From Parasphingorhabdus flavimaris (GTDB taxonomy: Bacteria; Pseudomonadota; Alphaproteobacteria; Sphingomonadales; Sphingomonadaceae), in the NCBI RefSeq assembly GCF_013371215.1, contig NZ_JABWMH010000002.1, positions 682,001 through 746,000 on the forward strand: a stretch of 64,000 bases of DNA, in the 5' to 3' direction. Made by a program: the position numbers and the translations under genes. The notes beneath the pieces were generated by a model. That model was not told where the DNA came from and made no database searches. It saw only the letters and a list, made by a program, of their open reading frames with translations. Every line of letters begins with the position of its first letter. Within the stretch, counting starts at the first letter, position 1. Shown one piece after another: positions 1 through 9,211 of this stretch.

Positions 1-58
1 TAAAGGACGGTTAGAAATCCCGACAACCTTCAGTATTTCTAACCCCTCGGGAGCTTAT

Positions 59-676
59 ATGACCAAGTCGAAGAAAAAAACTCAGGACGGCCCGATAGTC
101 ATAAAAAAATACGCTAATCGCCGTCTCTATAACACCCAGACATCCAATTATATCACGCTTGATTTTCTCGCCGAGATGACCCGCAACGATGAAGATTTTG
201 TCGTTGTCGACGCAAAGACCGGCGATGACATCACCCATAATGTTCTGACCCAGATCATCGTCGACGAGGAAAGCAGCGGCAAGCAAATGCTGCCGGTCAA
301 TTTTCTGCGCCAGCTGATTTCCATGTATGGCAACAGCATGCAGTCGCTGATGCCATCCTATCTCGAAGCGTCGATGGACAATTTTCGCAAGAACCAGAAG
401 CAGTTTCAGGAAGCTGTCGAAGGGGCTCTGAACAAGAACCCGCTCGGACAGATGGCGGTCAAGAACCAGAAGCAGTTTCAGGAAGCTGTCGAAAATGCCC
501 TGAAGGCCAGCCCGCTCGCCGGCGTGTTCGAAAAGGCATTGAGCCTCGGCCAGAACAACCAGGATTCGTCCGACGACGAGCAACAAGCAGAATTGTCGGA
601 AAAAGACATCGAAATTGTCGAATTGAAAAAGCAATTGGCGGATATCCAGTCCAAGATTGACAAGCTCGACGTCTGA
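59..676 (+). CDS. phaR: Polyhydroxyalkanoate synthesis regulator PhaR
   Basis: A 205-residue protein of the PhaR/PhbF family, DNA-binding repressors that also bind PHB and control phasin and PHA synthesis genes. The N-terminal accumulation-regulator domain covers about residues 13-75, with the signature KKYANRRLYNT at 16-26 and VDAKTGDDIT near 50-59. Residues 111-130 and 135-155 are two near-identical copies of KNQKQFQEAVE-type sequence, produced by a 34-base perfect direct repeat. The C-terminal third is acidic and likely coiled coil. The ATG is the first start in frame and sits 34 bases before proS on the same strand. No PHA synthase gene is in the window, so regulation would act in trans. 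The family assignment is firm; the repressor role is inferred from the family. Confidence 0.93.
   Translation: MTKSKKKTQDGPIVIKKYANRRLYNTQTSNYITLDFLAEMTRNDEDFVVVDAKTGDDITHNVLTQIIVDEESSGKQMLPVNFLRQLISMYGNSMQSLMPSYLEASMDNFRKNQKQFQEAVEGALNKNPLGQMAVKNQKQFQEAVENALKASPLAGVFEKALSLGQNNQDSSDDEQQAELSEKDIEIVELKKQLADIQSKIDKLDV
388..493 (+). repeat. 34-bp perfect direct repeat inside phaR
   Basis: Bases 388-421 and 460-493 are identical over 34 bases, offset by 72 bases (exactly 24 codons). The repeat duplicates the segment that encodes KNQKQFQEAVE, so it keeps the reading frame. Identity at synonymous positions suggests a recent duplication or gene conversion. Confidence 0.9.
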
Positions 677-709
677 TAACCGGAAACCAATAATCCGCAG
701 GAACCACTA

Positions 710-2245
710 GTGAAGAAAAATGCTCTTTCCATCACCCGCGCTGACGATTTCGCGGGATGGTACCAACAAGTAATTGCCGAAGCCGACATGGCCGAGGAAT
801 CCGGCGTGCGCGGCAGCATGATCATGCGGCCCTGGGGCTATGGCATCTGGGAACGGGTGCAATATCTGATGGACCAGCGGATCAAGGCGTCGGGACATGA
901 AAACTGCTATTTTCCCTTGTTCATTCCGCTCAGCTATTTTTCGAAAGAGGCCGAGCATGTTGACGGATTTGCCAAGGAAATGGCGGTTGTCACGCATCAC
1001 CGGCTGATCAAGGGCGAAGACGGCGGACTGGTCGTCGATCCGGAAGCCAAGCTGGAAGAACCGCTTGTTGTTCGTCCTACATCGGAAACGGTGATCGGCA
1101 CCGCTTTTGCGCGCTGGGTGCAGAGCTGGCGCGACCTACCGGTGATGATCAACCAGTGGGCGAATGTGGTGCGCTGGGAAATGCGCACAAGAATGTTTCT
1201 GCGGACCACCGAATTTCTCTGGCAGGAAGGCCATACCGCTCACGCCACCAAGGCCGAGGCGATGGAAGAGACGCTGAGCGCGCTGGAAATGTACCGCGCC
1301 TTTTCCGAAGAGGTGCTGGCGATGCCGGTCATCGCCGGAGAGAAGCCGGAAAATGAACGTTTTCCCGGCGCCGATGCGACTTACTCGATTGAAGCGATGA
1401 TGCAGGACGGCAAGGCTTTGCAGGCCGGCACCAGCCACTTCCTCGGCCAGACCTTCAGCAAGGCGCAGAATATCCGCTATCAGGACAAGGACGGCGAGTT
1501 CCAGTTTGCCTATACAACCAGCTGGGGCACATCGACGCGGATGATCGGCGGCGTCATCATGACCCATGGCGATGACGACGGCATGCGCGTGCCGCCGCTG
1601 ATTGCGCCTTATCAGGTGGTGATCGTGCCGATGCTGCGCGACAAGCCGGAAGATGAAGAAGTGCTGGATTATTGCAAGGCGCTGGCCAAAGACATTGCCA
1701 AGCTCCGTGCCTTTGACGAGCCGGTTCGGGTGAAGGTCGACGTCACGGGGGCCAAGACCCAGACCAAGCGCTGGTCGTGGATCAAGAAGGGCGCGCCGGT
1801 CATATTGGAAATCGGACCGCGCGACATGGCCGACAACAAGGTCGCGATGATCCGCAGGGATGCGCTTTATCAGGACAGCGGGAAGCTCGACACGAAATTC
1901 CTGGCCAAGGCTGAATTCATTCCCGAAATCCCGGCGCTATTGTCCGACATCCAGACCAACTTGCACTCAGAAGCCAGAGAGCGGATGGATGGCAACGTCA
2001 AGAAGGGCGTTGAATATTGGTCGGACGTTGAACGTTTCTATGCGCCGAAGAAGAAGCATCCCGGATGGCTGGAAGTGCAATGGTGCAAGGCGACCGGCGA
2101 GGAACTAAAGTCGATAGAAGAGCGTTTGAAGAAACTGAAGCTGACGTTCCGCAACGTGCCCGTCGATGCAGCCGCCGCGGATGGCACATGCATCTTTACG
2201 GGCAAACCCGCGGTCGAGCGCATAATCATAGGTAAAGCTTATTAA
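710..2245 (+). CDS. proS: Prolyl-tRNA synthetase, archaeal/eukaryotic-like (type 3) form
   Basis: A 511-residue class II aminoacyl-tRNA synthetase that charges tRNA-Pro in the cytoplasm. Motif 2-type sequence is seen as RWEMRTRMFLRTTEFLWQEG, with RPTSET just before it and GTSHFLGQTFSKAQNI and TTSWGTSTRMIGG later, which are typical of prolyl enzymes. The pattern and C-terminal extension resemble the archaeal/eukaryotic-type ProRS rather than the editing-domain bacterial form: there is no large insertion between motifs 2 and 3. The start is a GTG, giving VKKNALSITR; no upstream ATG is in frame. The stop codon overlaps the rnr start by one base (TAATG), which implies translational coupling. Function is firm; the subtype is judged by eye. 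Confidence 0.94.
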   Translation: MKKNALSITRADDFAGWYQQVIAEADMAEESGVRGSMIMRPWGYGIWERVQYLMDQRIKASGHENCYFPLFIPLSYFSKEAEHVDGFAKEMAVVTHHRLIKGEDGGLVVDPEAKLEEPLVVRPTSETVIGTAFARWVQSWRDLPVMINQWANVVRWEMRTRMFLRTTEFLWQEGHTAHATKAEAMEETLSALEMYRAFSEEVLAMPVIAGEKPENERFPGADATYSIEAMMQDGKALQAGTSHFLGQTFSKAQNIRYQDKDGEFQFAYTTSWGTSTRMIGGVIMTHGDDDGMRVPPLIAPYQVVIVPMLRDKPEDEEVLDYCKALAKDIAKLRAFDEPVRVKVDVTGAKTQTKRWSWIKKGAPVILEIGPRDMADNKVAMIRRDALYQDSGKLDTKFLAKAEFIPEIPALLSDIQTNLHSEARERMDGNVKKGVEYWSDVERFYAPKKKHPGWLEVQWCKATGEELKSIEERLKKLKLTFRNVPVDAAAADGTCIFTGKPAVERIIIGKAY

Positions 2246-4539
2246 TGGCAGGTCCCAAAAAATCTCACAAACCGAAACAGGTTCCCTCTCGCCAGCAGAT
2301 ACTGGATTTTATCGAGCAATCGGAGCGGCCTGCAGGACGGCGGGAGATATCAAAAGCCTTTGGATTGCGGGGGGCGGACAAAATTGCCCTCAAGGCTTTG
2401 CTCAAGGACATGACCAAGGAAGGATTGCTCGCCGGAGATCTGGGGCGGGCCTTGCATAAGGTGGGCGGCCTGCCGAAGGTAACCGTGCTCAAGATCGTCG
2501 AGATTGACGGCAACGAAGCGATCGGCATCCCCGAAAAATGGGAAGAAGAGAGCGCTCCCGCACCAAAGATCAGGATCAAGGAAAAAGGCCGCCGCGCCGC
2601 ACTGGCGATCGGCGACAGGATACTCGCTCGCACCGAAGAACGCGGGCAGGGCCATATTGCGTTTCTGATGAAAAAGCTCGCCCAGAGCAACGAGATGCTG
2701 CTCGGTATCGTCGAGAAGGATGAGCGCGACCAATATTGGCTGAAGCCGGTCGACCGCAAGATTCGTCGGAGCACGCCGATTATCGATCTGGGTGAGGCAA
2801 AGCCCGGGAACCTGGTGCTGGCCGAACCGCTCAAGCGCGGCTCCGAGGTCAAGGCGCGGGTGAAGGAAATATTGGGCGATCCGTTCGCTGCCAAATCCTT
2901 CAGCCTGATCGCCATCCACAAATTTGAAATCCCGCTGCATTTTCCCGATGCGGTGACCGAAGAAGCCGAACAGGCGACCAGGCTGGCAATTTCGAAAGAG
3001 CAGCGCGAAGACCTGCGGCACTTGCCGATTGTCGCGATCGATCCGGCCGATGCCCGCGATCATGATGACGCGATCTGGGCCGAGCCGGATGACAATCCGG
3101 ATAACAAGGGCGGGTTCAAGGCGCTGATCGCGATCGCCGATGTGTCTTATTATGTCCGCTCGGGCAGCAAGCTCGACCGCGAAGCCTATAAGCGCGGCAA
3201 CAGCGTCTATTTCCCAGACCGGGTCGTGCCGATGTTGCCGGAGGCACTGTCGACCGATGTCTGCTCGCTCAAACAGGGCGTCGACCGGGCGGCTCTGGTC
3301 TGTCACGTCACGATCGATGCCAAGGGGCAGGTGATCGCCTCCCGCTTCACCCGGGCAATCGTCAAGCTGACCGGCAATATCGCCTATGAAGACGCGCAGG
3401 CCGCAATGGACGGGAAGCTGGACCATCCGCTCAAGAGCAGCGCGCTCGAGCCACTGTGGGCCTGCTGGAAGCTGCTCGCCAAGGCACGCGACGAACGCGA
3501 ACCGCTCAATCTCGATCTGCCCGAAAAACGGGTGGTGCTGGACGACCAGGGCAAGATCGTCGAAATCGCCATCCGCGAACGGCTCGACGCGCACCGCGTG
3601 GTCGAGGATTATATGATCGTCGCCAATGTCGCGGCGGCGCGGATGCTGGAATCGAAAAAATCTCCGGTCATCTATCGGGTCCACGAAACGCCCTCGCGCG
3701 AGAAGCTGATCGCGCTGAAGGATTATCTCAAGAGCTTCGACATGAGCTTCGCCATGGGGCAGGTGATCAAGCCTTCGGTATTCAACAATCTGATCGAACA
3801 GGTCGATGACGAATTGCTGCTGCCTCTGGTCATGGAGCAGATATTGCGCAGCCAGACCCAGGCTTATTACGGCCATACCAACATGGGCCATTTCGGCCTG
3901 TCGCTGGGAAGCTACGCCCATTTCACCAGCCCGATCCGGCGCTATGCCGACCTGATCGTGCACCGGGCGCTGGTCAGTGCCTGCAAGCTTGAACAGCCGG
4001 CACCGGAGAACAGCGCCATTCCGGAATATTCGGGACTGAGCAAGGAAGAGGCCGGGCGCCTCGAGCTGATCTCGGAGAAAATCTCCAAGCTGGAACGCCG
4101 CGCGATGAAGGCCGAATGGGAAACCATCGACCGCTATATCTCGGCCCATCTCGCGAGCCGGATCGGCGAAGTCGTCAAATGCCGGATCACGGGCGTCCAG
4201 AATTTCGGTTTTTTCGCCACCGTCGAGGATCTCGGCGGCGACGGGCTGGTGCCGGTCCGCACGCTGGGGGCCGAACGTTTCGATTATGACGAAGCCAAGC
4301 AACAGCTCACCGGCATGGACAGCGGAACCACCTATAATGTCGGCCAGAAGATCGAATTGCGTCTGGTCGAGGCCAATGCCGCGACCGGCAGCCTGTTGTT
4401 CGAACTGGCCGAGGGTGCCAACCACATGGCTGGCCGTCCCGCTCCGCGCCGTGCCGGCAAGGGCAAGCCGCATCGCAAGGGCAAACCCGGGCGCCCTGCC
4501 AACGTTCGTGGCAAGATGGGCAAGGCCCGTCGCAAGTAA
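2245..4539 (+). CDS. rnr: Ribonuclease R
   Basis: A 764-residue 3'-5' exoribonuclease of the RNase II/R family that degrades structured RNA. N-terminal winged-helix and cold-shock-like RNA-binding segments precede the RNB catalytic domain. The acidic metal site is seen as AIDPADARDHDDAIW near residues 264-280, and the conserved GSYAHFTSPIRRYADLIVHR lies near 550. An S1 domain follows (VVKCRITGVQNFGFFATVE), then a long Arg/Lys/Gly-rich tail of about 35 residues ending KARRK, typical of RNase R and not of RNase II. The ATG overlaps the proS stop by one base. Full length for the family. Confidence 0.96.
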   Translation: MAGPKKSHKPKQVPSRQQILDFIEQSERPAGRREISKAFGLRGADKIALKALLKDMTKEGLLAGDLGRALHKVGGLPKVTVLKIVEIDGNEAIGIPEKWEEESAPAPKIRIKEKGRRAALAIGDRILARTEERGQGHIAFLMKKLAQSNEMLLGIVEKDERDQYWLKPVDRKIRRSTPIIDLGEAKPGNLVLAEPLKRGSEVKARVKEILGDPFAAKSFSLIAIHKFEIPLHFPDAVTEEAEQATRLAISKEQREDLRHLPIVAIDPADARDHDDAIWAEPDDNPDNKGGFKALIAIADVSYYVRSGSKLDREAYKRGNSVYFPDRVVPMLPEALSTDVCSLKQGVDRAALVCHVTIDAKGQVIASRFTRAIVKLTGNIAYEDAQAAMDGKLDHPLKSSALEPLWACWKLLAKARDEREPLNLDLPEKRVVLDDQGKIVEIAIRERLDAHRVVEDYMIVANVAAARMLESKKSPVIYRVHETPSREKLIALKDYLKSFDMSFAMGQVIKPSVFNNLIEQVDDELLLPLVMEQILRSQTQAYYGHTNMGHFGLSLGSYAHFTSPIRRYADLIVHRALVSACKLEQPAPENSAIPEYSGLSKEEAGRLELISEKISKLERRAMKAEWETIDRYISAHLASRIGEVVKCRITGVQNFGFFATVEDLGGDGLVPVRTLGAERFDYDEAKQQLTGMDSGTTYNVGQKIELRLVEANAATGSLLFELAEGANHMAGRPAPRRAGKGKPHRKGKPGRPANVRGKMGKARRK

Positions 4540-4613
4540 TTCTTGTTTGTCAGGAGGCAACCATTCGGGTCGAATTGGGGTATAGACTAAATAAAAACAA
4601 AGGAACTCCTCCC

Positions 4614-5144
4614 ATGCCGAATATTCTTCCGACCCAAGCCGTTCCCGATTTCTCCGTCCCGCTGATCGGCGGTGGCACGTTTGAACTGAGCGAGCAGCTT
4701 GGCGATAATTTTACGCTGCTGGTCTTTTACCGTGGCGTTCACTGCCCGATCTGCAAAATGCAGTTGCGCGAATTGCAGCGCAAGCTCGGTGATTTTGAAA
4801 AGCGCGGTATCAATGTCGTCGCGATCAGCATGGACAGCCAGGAACGTGCCCGCAAATCGTCCGACGAATGGGATATCAAGGACGTGACGCTCGGCTATGG
4901 TCTCAGCGAAGAACAGGCCCGCGCTTTTGACCTCTATATCTCGTCCGGTCGACCCGACAGCGAGGAACCTGAGGTTTTCTCCGAACCCGCCTTGCTGCTG
5001 GTCAAGCCGGACCAGAGCCTGTATTTTGCGAGTATCCAGAGCATGCCGTTCACCCGGCCTCCGCTCGACGAGCTTCTCAAGGGCATCGACTATGCGCTGG
5101 AAAATGATTATCCGGCGCGCGGAGAGCTGGCGCAATCGCGCTAG
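4614..5144 (+). CDS. Peroxiredoxin-like AhpC/TSA-family protein
   Basis: A thioredoxin-fold protein of 176 residues when started at the ATG at 4614. An AGGA 13 bases upstream supports this start over an in-frame TTG at 4575 that would add MGYRLNKNKGTPP. The core has the peroxiredoxin-like FYRGVHCPICKMQLREL, with Cys44 and Cys47 forming a CPIC pair rather than the single peroxidatic Cys of classical Prx. This subfamily is usually annotated as redoxin or AhpC/TSA. It likely reduces peroxides or handles thiol/disulfide exchange in the cytoplasm; no signal peptide is visible. Its stop codon overlaps that of the convergent UspA gene by four bases (CTAG shared on both strands). Confidence 0.82.
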   Translation: MPNILPTQAVPDFSVPLIGGGTFELSEQLGDNFTLLVFYRGVHCPICKMQLRELQRKLGDFEKRGINVVAISMDSQERARKSSDEWDIKDVTLGYGLSEEQARAFDLYISSGRPDSEEPEVFSEPALLLVKPDQSLYFASIQSMPFTRPPLDELLKGIDYALENDYPARGELAQSR

Positions 5145-5596
5145 CTGAGACGATCAATCTCTTCCTTGGTCAATGATCCGGGAACAACCATCACCGGGCA
5201 GGGCAGCGTCCCTGCTTCGGTGTTGGCAAAATGGCTGACCAGTGGTCCCGGCGCGCCGTGCGCGGCCGCTCCTAGTACCAGCGCGGCGAGGCCATCGACC
5301 TCTCCCATCATCTCGCGGACGACTTTCGGGCCCTTGCCTTGCTTCACTGTAATCGAAGGCCGGATACCGGTCTCGTCAAACAAGGTACCGGCGGCGCCGG
5401 ACACCAGAGCCTCGGCTCGGTTTTTCGCCTCTTCCTCAAGCGTGGCCTGAACCCCGCCCCAGGCAACGAAACCCTCGCTTTCGACCAGCGCCAGGATGTG
5501 CAGCGCGCTGTTCGTCTTCATCGCCCGTCGGGAAGCAAAGCGGAGCGCTACGCTCGCCTCGTCGGTCTCGTCGATCACTACCAGATACGTGCGCAT
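5141..5596 (-). CDS. Universal stress protein, UspA family
   Basis: A 151-residue single-domain Usp protein beginning MRTYLVVIDETDEASVALRF, the usual first strand with its Asp. A late glycine-rich segment (LVLGAAAHGAPGPLVSHF) sits where ATP-binding Usps carry GxxGx(9)GS, and the final strand CPVMVVPGS follows. The spacing of the glycines is not the exact consensus, so ATP binding is uncertain. It is transcribed towards the peroxiredoxin gene, and the two genes share a CTAG that serves as both stop codons. No EcfG-type promoter is seen upstream. Confidence 0.85.
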   Translation of the reverse strand: MRTYLVVIDETDEASVALRFASRRAMKTNSALHILALVESEGFVAWGGVQATLEEEAKNRAEALVSGAAGTLFDETGIRPSITVKQGKGPKVVREMMGEVDGLAALVLGAAAHGAPGPLVSHFANTEAGTLPCPVMVVPGSLTKEEIDRLS

Positions 5597-5732
5597 GAAC
5601 CCTCCTCACCCTGTCAGAAACACCTGTTGCGATAAAAACGCATACAAGGCAAGCTACGGCCCTTGACGATATTGCTTCAATGTTGGACAGATCGACCTGA
5701 TAACAGGACTTCCCCAGGAAAGATAACCGGCC

Positions 5733-7010
5733 ATGCCCATCAATCTCCAAATGCCAGCCCTATCGCCGACCATGGAAGAGGGGACGCTCGCAAAATGGCT
5801 GGTGAAAGAGGGGGACAGCGTTTCATCCGGTGATTTGCTGGCGGAAATCGAAACCGACAAGGCGACGATGGAATTTGAAGCGATCGACGAAGGCGTGGTT
5901 GCCAGGATCGTGGTTGCCGAGGGCACGGAAAATGTGAAGGTCGGCGACGTCATTGCGATCATCGCCGAAGAAGGCGAAGATGCAGGTGACGTCGAAGCCG
6001 TTCCGGCTCCGGCAGAAAAGACAGCCGCGCCCGCCGCGAAAGAGGAAGCACCTGCACCGAAAGCGACACCGGCTCCGACAGCCGCTCCTGCAGCCAAGAC
6101 ATCGTCGAACGGAAATGACGAGCGTCTGAAAGTCAGCCCGCTAGCGCGGCGTCTGGCCGACCAGAAAGGCGTCGACCTGAACGCGCTGTCCGGATCCGGA
6201 CCCGGTGGCCGGATCATCAAGGCCGATATCGACGCGGCGGACGGCGGCGCTGCTCCGGTCAAAAGCGAAGCGGCTGCAACCGCACCCACCGCAACAGCAG
6301 CGCCGGCAAGCGATTTCGATATTCCGCACAGCAGCGAAAAACTCTCCAGCATGCGCAAGACCATCGCGCGCCGCCTTACCGAGGCCAAACAGACGATCCC
6401 GCATATCTATCTGACCGTGGATATCCAGCTCGACAAGCTGCTCAAATTGCGCAGCGAGCTCAACGCGACACTGGCATCGCGCGACATAAAATTGTCGGTC
6501 AATGATCTGCTGATCAAGGCGCTGGCGGTGTCGTTGATGCAGGTGCCGAAATGCAATGTCTCGATCGAAGGCGATCAACTGAAAACATTTGAACGCGCCG
6601 ATATTTCGGTTGCGGTCAGCATCGAAGGCGGTCTGATCACCCCGATCATAAAGAGCGCCGACAGCAAGTCGCTCAGCGCCATCTCGACCGAGATGAAGGA
6701 CCTCGCCGATCGCGCCAAGGACGGCAAGCTCAAGATGCATGAATATCAGGGCGGTACCGCGAGCATTTCCAACATGGGCATGTTCGGGATCAAGAATTTC
6801 GACGCGGTGATCAACCCGCCGCAAGCGATGATCATGGCAATCGGTGCCGGAGAGAAACGCCCGCATGTGATTGACGACAGTCTGCAGATCGCCACGATCA
6901 TGAGCGCCACTGGCAGCTTCGACCATCGCGCGATTGACGGCGCGGACGGCGCGCAGTTGATGAAAGTGTTCAAGGAACTTTGTGAAAATCCGCTGGGGAT
7001 GCTCGCTTGA
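5733..7010 (+). CDS. pdhC: Pyruvate dehydrogenase complex E2, dihydrolipoamide acetyltransferase
   Basis: A 425-residue E2 chain that transfers acetyl groups from the lipoyl arm to CoA. The lipoyl domain occupies residues 1-80 with the modified lysine Lys43 in EIETDKATM. An Ala/Pro-rich linker (about 88-130) follows, then the E3-binding domain ([26 protein letters not shown]) near 132-165. The catalytic domain ends with [13 protein letters not shown], His398 and Asp402 being the catalytic pair. A single lipoyl domain is usual for alphaproteobacteria. It overlaps the thioesterase gene by four bases and lies upstream of lpd, so E2 and E3 appear co-transcribed; the E1 genes are outside the window. 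Confidence 0.96.
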   Translation: MPINLQMPALSPTMEEGTLAKWLVKEGDSVSSGDLLAEIETDKATMEFEAIDEGVVARIVVAEGTENVKVGDVIAIIAEEGEDAGDVEAVPAPAEKTAAPAAKEEAPAPKATPAPTAAPAAKTSSNGNDERLKVSPLARRLADQKGVDLNALSGSGPGGRIIKADIDAADGGAAPVKSEAAATAPTATAAPASDFDIPHSSEKLSSMRKTIARRLTEAKQTIPHIYLTVDIQLDKLLKLRSELNATLASRDIKLSVNDLLIKALAVSLMQVPKCNVSIEGDQLKTFERADISVAVSIEGGLITPIIKSADSKSLSAISTEMKDLADRAKDGKLKMHEYQGGTASISNMGMFGIKNFDAVINPPQAMIMAIGAGEKRPHVIDDSLQIATIMSATGSFDHRAIDGADGAQLMKVFKELCENPLGMLA

Positions 7011-7390
7011 GCGAACTGGCCAATAAAGTGCCCGCCATTCGCACCATCGTCATGCCGGCTGACGGCAATCCTTACGGGGTGGCATTTGGTGGCTGGCTGA
7101 TGGCACAGATGGCGCAGGCCGGCGGCGCGCTCGCGGCGCAGCACAGCAAGCACCAGTCGGTGGTTGTCGGCGCAAATGATGTCCGTTTCGGGCATCCGGT
7201 CGAAATTGGTGACGAATTGTCGGTCTACGCCGAATTCTCCAAGATCGGCCGTAGCTCGATGACCGTTCAGGTCGAAGCATTCCGGCGGGACCGGCATGGG
7301 GATGAAATGACGAGGGCGGCGTCGGGCGTCTACACATTTGTCGCTGTTAATAGCGATGGCAAGCCCGTGCAGGTCCCCGCACTGGACTAG
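7007..7390 (+). CDS. YciA-like hotdog acyl-CoA thioesterase
   Basis: A 127-residue hotdog-fold protein. The helix and loop [21 protein letters not shown] match the catalytic region of YciA-type acyl-CoA thioesterases (GGW.M.QMD.AGG), though the Asp of that motif is Ala/Gln here. The start is a TTG embedded in the pdhC stop (TTGA), so translation is probably coupled. Placed between E2 and E3 of pyruvate dehydrogenase, it may hydrolyse excess acyl-CoA and so recycle CoA. That role is inference; the fold assignment is good. Confidence 0.85.
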   Translation: MSELANKVPAIRTIVMPADGNPYGVAFGGWLMAQMAQAGGALAAQHSKHQSVVVGANDVRFGHPVEIGDELSVYAEFSKIGRSSMTVQVEAFRRDRHGDEMTRAASGVYTFVAVNSDGKPVQVPALD

Positions 7391-7411
7391 AGATTATCGA
7401 AAAGGAACAAC

Positions 7412-8824
7412 ATGGCAAACGGATATGACCTCATCGTTCTCGGTTCCGGCCCCGGCGGCTATGTAGCCGCGATCCGCGCCGCGCAGCTCGGCCTCAAGAC
7501 CGCTATCGTGGAGCGTGAAAATCTCGGCGGCATCTGTCTGAACTGGGGTTGCATACCGACCAAGGCCTTGCTCCGCTCGGCGGAAGTGTTCCACAATATG
7601 AAACATGCGGCGGACTATGGTCTTGCCGCAGAGAAGATCAGCGCCGATCTCGACGCCATCGTCAAGCGTTCGCGCGGAGTCGCCAAGCAGCTCAATCAGG
7701 GCGTCACCGGGCTGATGAAGAAGAACAAGATCGACGTCCATATGGGCGACGGCAGATTGACCGCGAAGGACAAGATTGTCGTGACCGGCGAGAGCGGCGA
7801 GACCGAACTCACCGCCAAGAATATCATCATCGCCACCGGTGCCCGCGCGCGGGATCTGCCTTTTGCCAAGGCCGACGGCAAGCGCATCTGGACCTATCGC
7901 CACGCGATGACGCCAAGCGAAACGCCGACCAAGTTGCTGGTCATTGGTTCTGGCGCGATCGGCATCGAGTTTGCCAGCTTCTATAATGATATCGGGGTCG
8001 ATGTGACGGTCGTCGAAATGCTCGACCGCATCGTGCCTGTCGAAGACGAGGAAATCTCGAAATTCCTCGAAAAGTCTCTGAAGAAGCAGGGCATGACCAT
8101 CATGACCGGTGCGGGCGTAAAAAGCATTGATGCCAGCGCCAAAGGCGTCAAGGCGGAGATAGAGGACAGCAAGGGCAAGAAGCAAAGCCATGACTTCAGT
8201 CATGTCATCGTCGCCGTCGGTATCATGCCCAATCTCGAGGATATCGGTCTCGAAAAACTTGGCGTCACTCCCGATGAACGTTCTCATATCAAGACCGATG
8301 ATCACTGCCGGACCAATGTCGATGGCATCTACGCGATCGGTGACTGTACCGCTGGTCCGTGGCTGGCGCACAAGGCGAGCCACGAAGGCGTCATTGCTGC
8401 AGAAACCATCGCCGCCAGCCTGGGCAAGGACGCCCACCCGCACACGATGGACGTCAACAATATCCCCGGCTGCACCTATTGCCACCCCCAGATCGCCAGT
8501 GTCGGTCTGACCGAAGCGAGAGCGAAGGAAGCAGGCCATGACGTCAAGACCGGCAAGTTTCCCTTCATCGGCAATGGCAAGGCTATTGCGCTGGGCGAAA
8601 CCGAGGGTTTCATCAAGACGGTGTTTGACGCCAAGACGGGCGAATTGCTCGGCGCGCACATGATCGGCGCGGAAGTAACCGAACTGATCCAGGGCTATAC
8701 GATCGGCAAGACGCTGGAAACGACCGAAGCGGAGCTGATGAACACGGTCTTCCCGCATCCGACGCTGAGCGAGATGATGCACGAAAGCGTGCTCGATGCC
8801 TATGGCCGCGTTTTGCATATGTGA
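7412..8824 (+). CDS. lpd: Dihydrolipoyl dehydrogenase (E3)
   Basis: A 470-residue flavoprotein that reoxidises the dihydrolipoyl arm and reduces NAD+. The FAD motif GSGPGGYVAA is at 11-20, the redox disulfide is Cys42/Cys47 in GGICLNWGCIPTK, and the NAD-binding GSGAIGIEFASFY lies near 180. The C-terminal HPTLSE supplies the His449/Glu454 catalytic pair at the dimer interface. It lies 21 bases after the thioesterase, in the pdhC operon. A strong hairpin starts at the base after the stop codon and could end the transcript. Confidence 0.96.
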   Translation: MANGYDLIVLGSGPGGYVAAIRAAQLGLKTAIVERENLGGICLNWGCIPTKALLRSAEVFHNMKHAADYGLAAEKISADLDAIVKRSRGVAKQLNQGVTGLMKKNKIDVHMGDGRLTAKDKIVVTGESGETELTAKNIIIATGARARDLPFAKADGKRIWTYRHAMTPSETPTKLLVIGSGAIGIEFASFYNDIGVDVTVVEMLDRIVPVEDEEISKFLEKSLKKQGMTIMTGAGVKSIDASAKGVKAEIEDSKGKKQSHDFSHVIVAVGIMPNLEDIGLEKLGVTPDERSHIKTDDHCRTNVDGIYAIGDCTAGPWLAHKASHEGVIAAETIAASLGKDAHPHTMDVNNIPGCTYCHPQIASVGLTEARAKEAGHDVKTGKFPFIGNGKAIALGETEGFIKTVFDAKTGELLGAHMIGAEVTELIQGYTIGKTLETTEAELMNTVFPHPTLSEMMHESVLDAYGRVLHM

Positions 8825-8989
8825 CTCCTTCTCCCGTGAGGGAGAAGGATAGCTAGCCTTGCTGAGGAACGAAGCTAGGCGCAGTTGGATGAGGGTGTCC
8901 TAACCCCTGAAGCGCAGCACACCCTCACCCAGTTCCGGCTAGGCAACAAGTTGCCAAGCCTGCACATCCCTCTCCCTCACGGGAGAGGA
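8825..8989. repeat. REP/MITE-like nested palindromic element
   Basis: A roughly 165-bp element just after lpd. Its left end is a self-complementary hairpin (TCCTTCTCCC-GTGA-GGGAGAAGGA, 8826-8849). Its right end is a related hairpin (CCTCTCCC-TCAC-GGGAGAGG, 8969-8988), and the two ends are inverted copies of each other. Inside, GATGAGGGTGT pairs with ACACCCTCACC. No coding capacity for a transposase is seen. This resembles dispersed bacterial interspersed mosaic elements, and the left hairpin may also terminate the pdhC-lpd transcript. Bases 8990-9211 hold no gene that I can support. Confidence 0.75.
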
Positions 8990-9211
8990 AAGTTCATGAT
9001 CGCCGAAATGATCCTAATGCTTCGGCAGGACGCAAATCACTTTCCTACACGCCCCGGTTTGCGCTAGCCTTCGGGTCATGAACCACAATGTTTCGGGACC
9101 AGCTATACCTGCAAAAAGGCCTTTCCCCGCAGCAAGTTGTTTCTTTTCTTTAACACTGTAAAGTTGGTAAAGTTCACCAGGCGGTTTCGCTAAATCACAA
9201 GGTTAGATAAA

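Noticed and set aside
2350-4560. Long minus-strand frame (736 codons) opposite rnr
   Set aside because: It is the shadow of rnr, which has clear RNB and S1 domains; the minus product is His/Arg/Asp-biased with no motif.
8885-9067. 60-codon frame downstream of lpd
   Set aside because: It lies mostly in the palindromic repeat element, and the product looks like translated repeat DNA.
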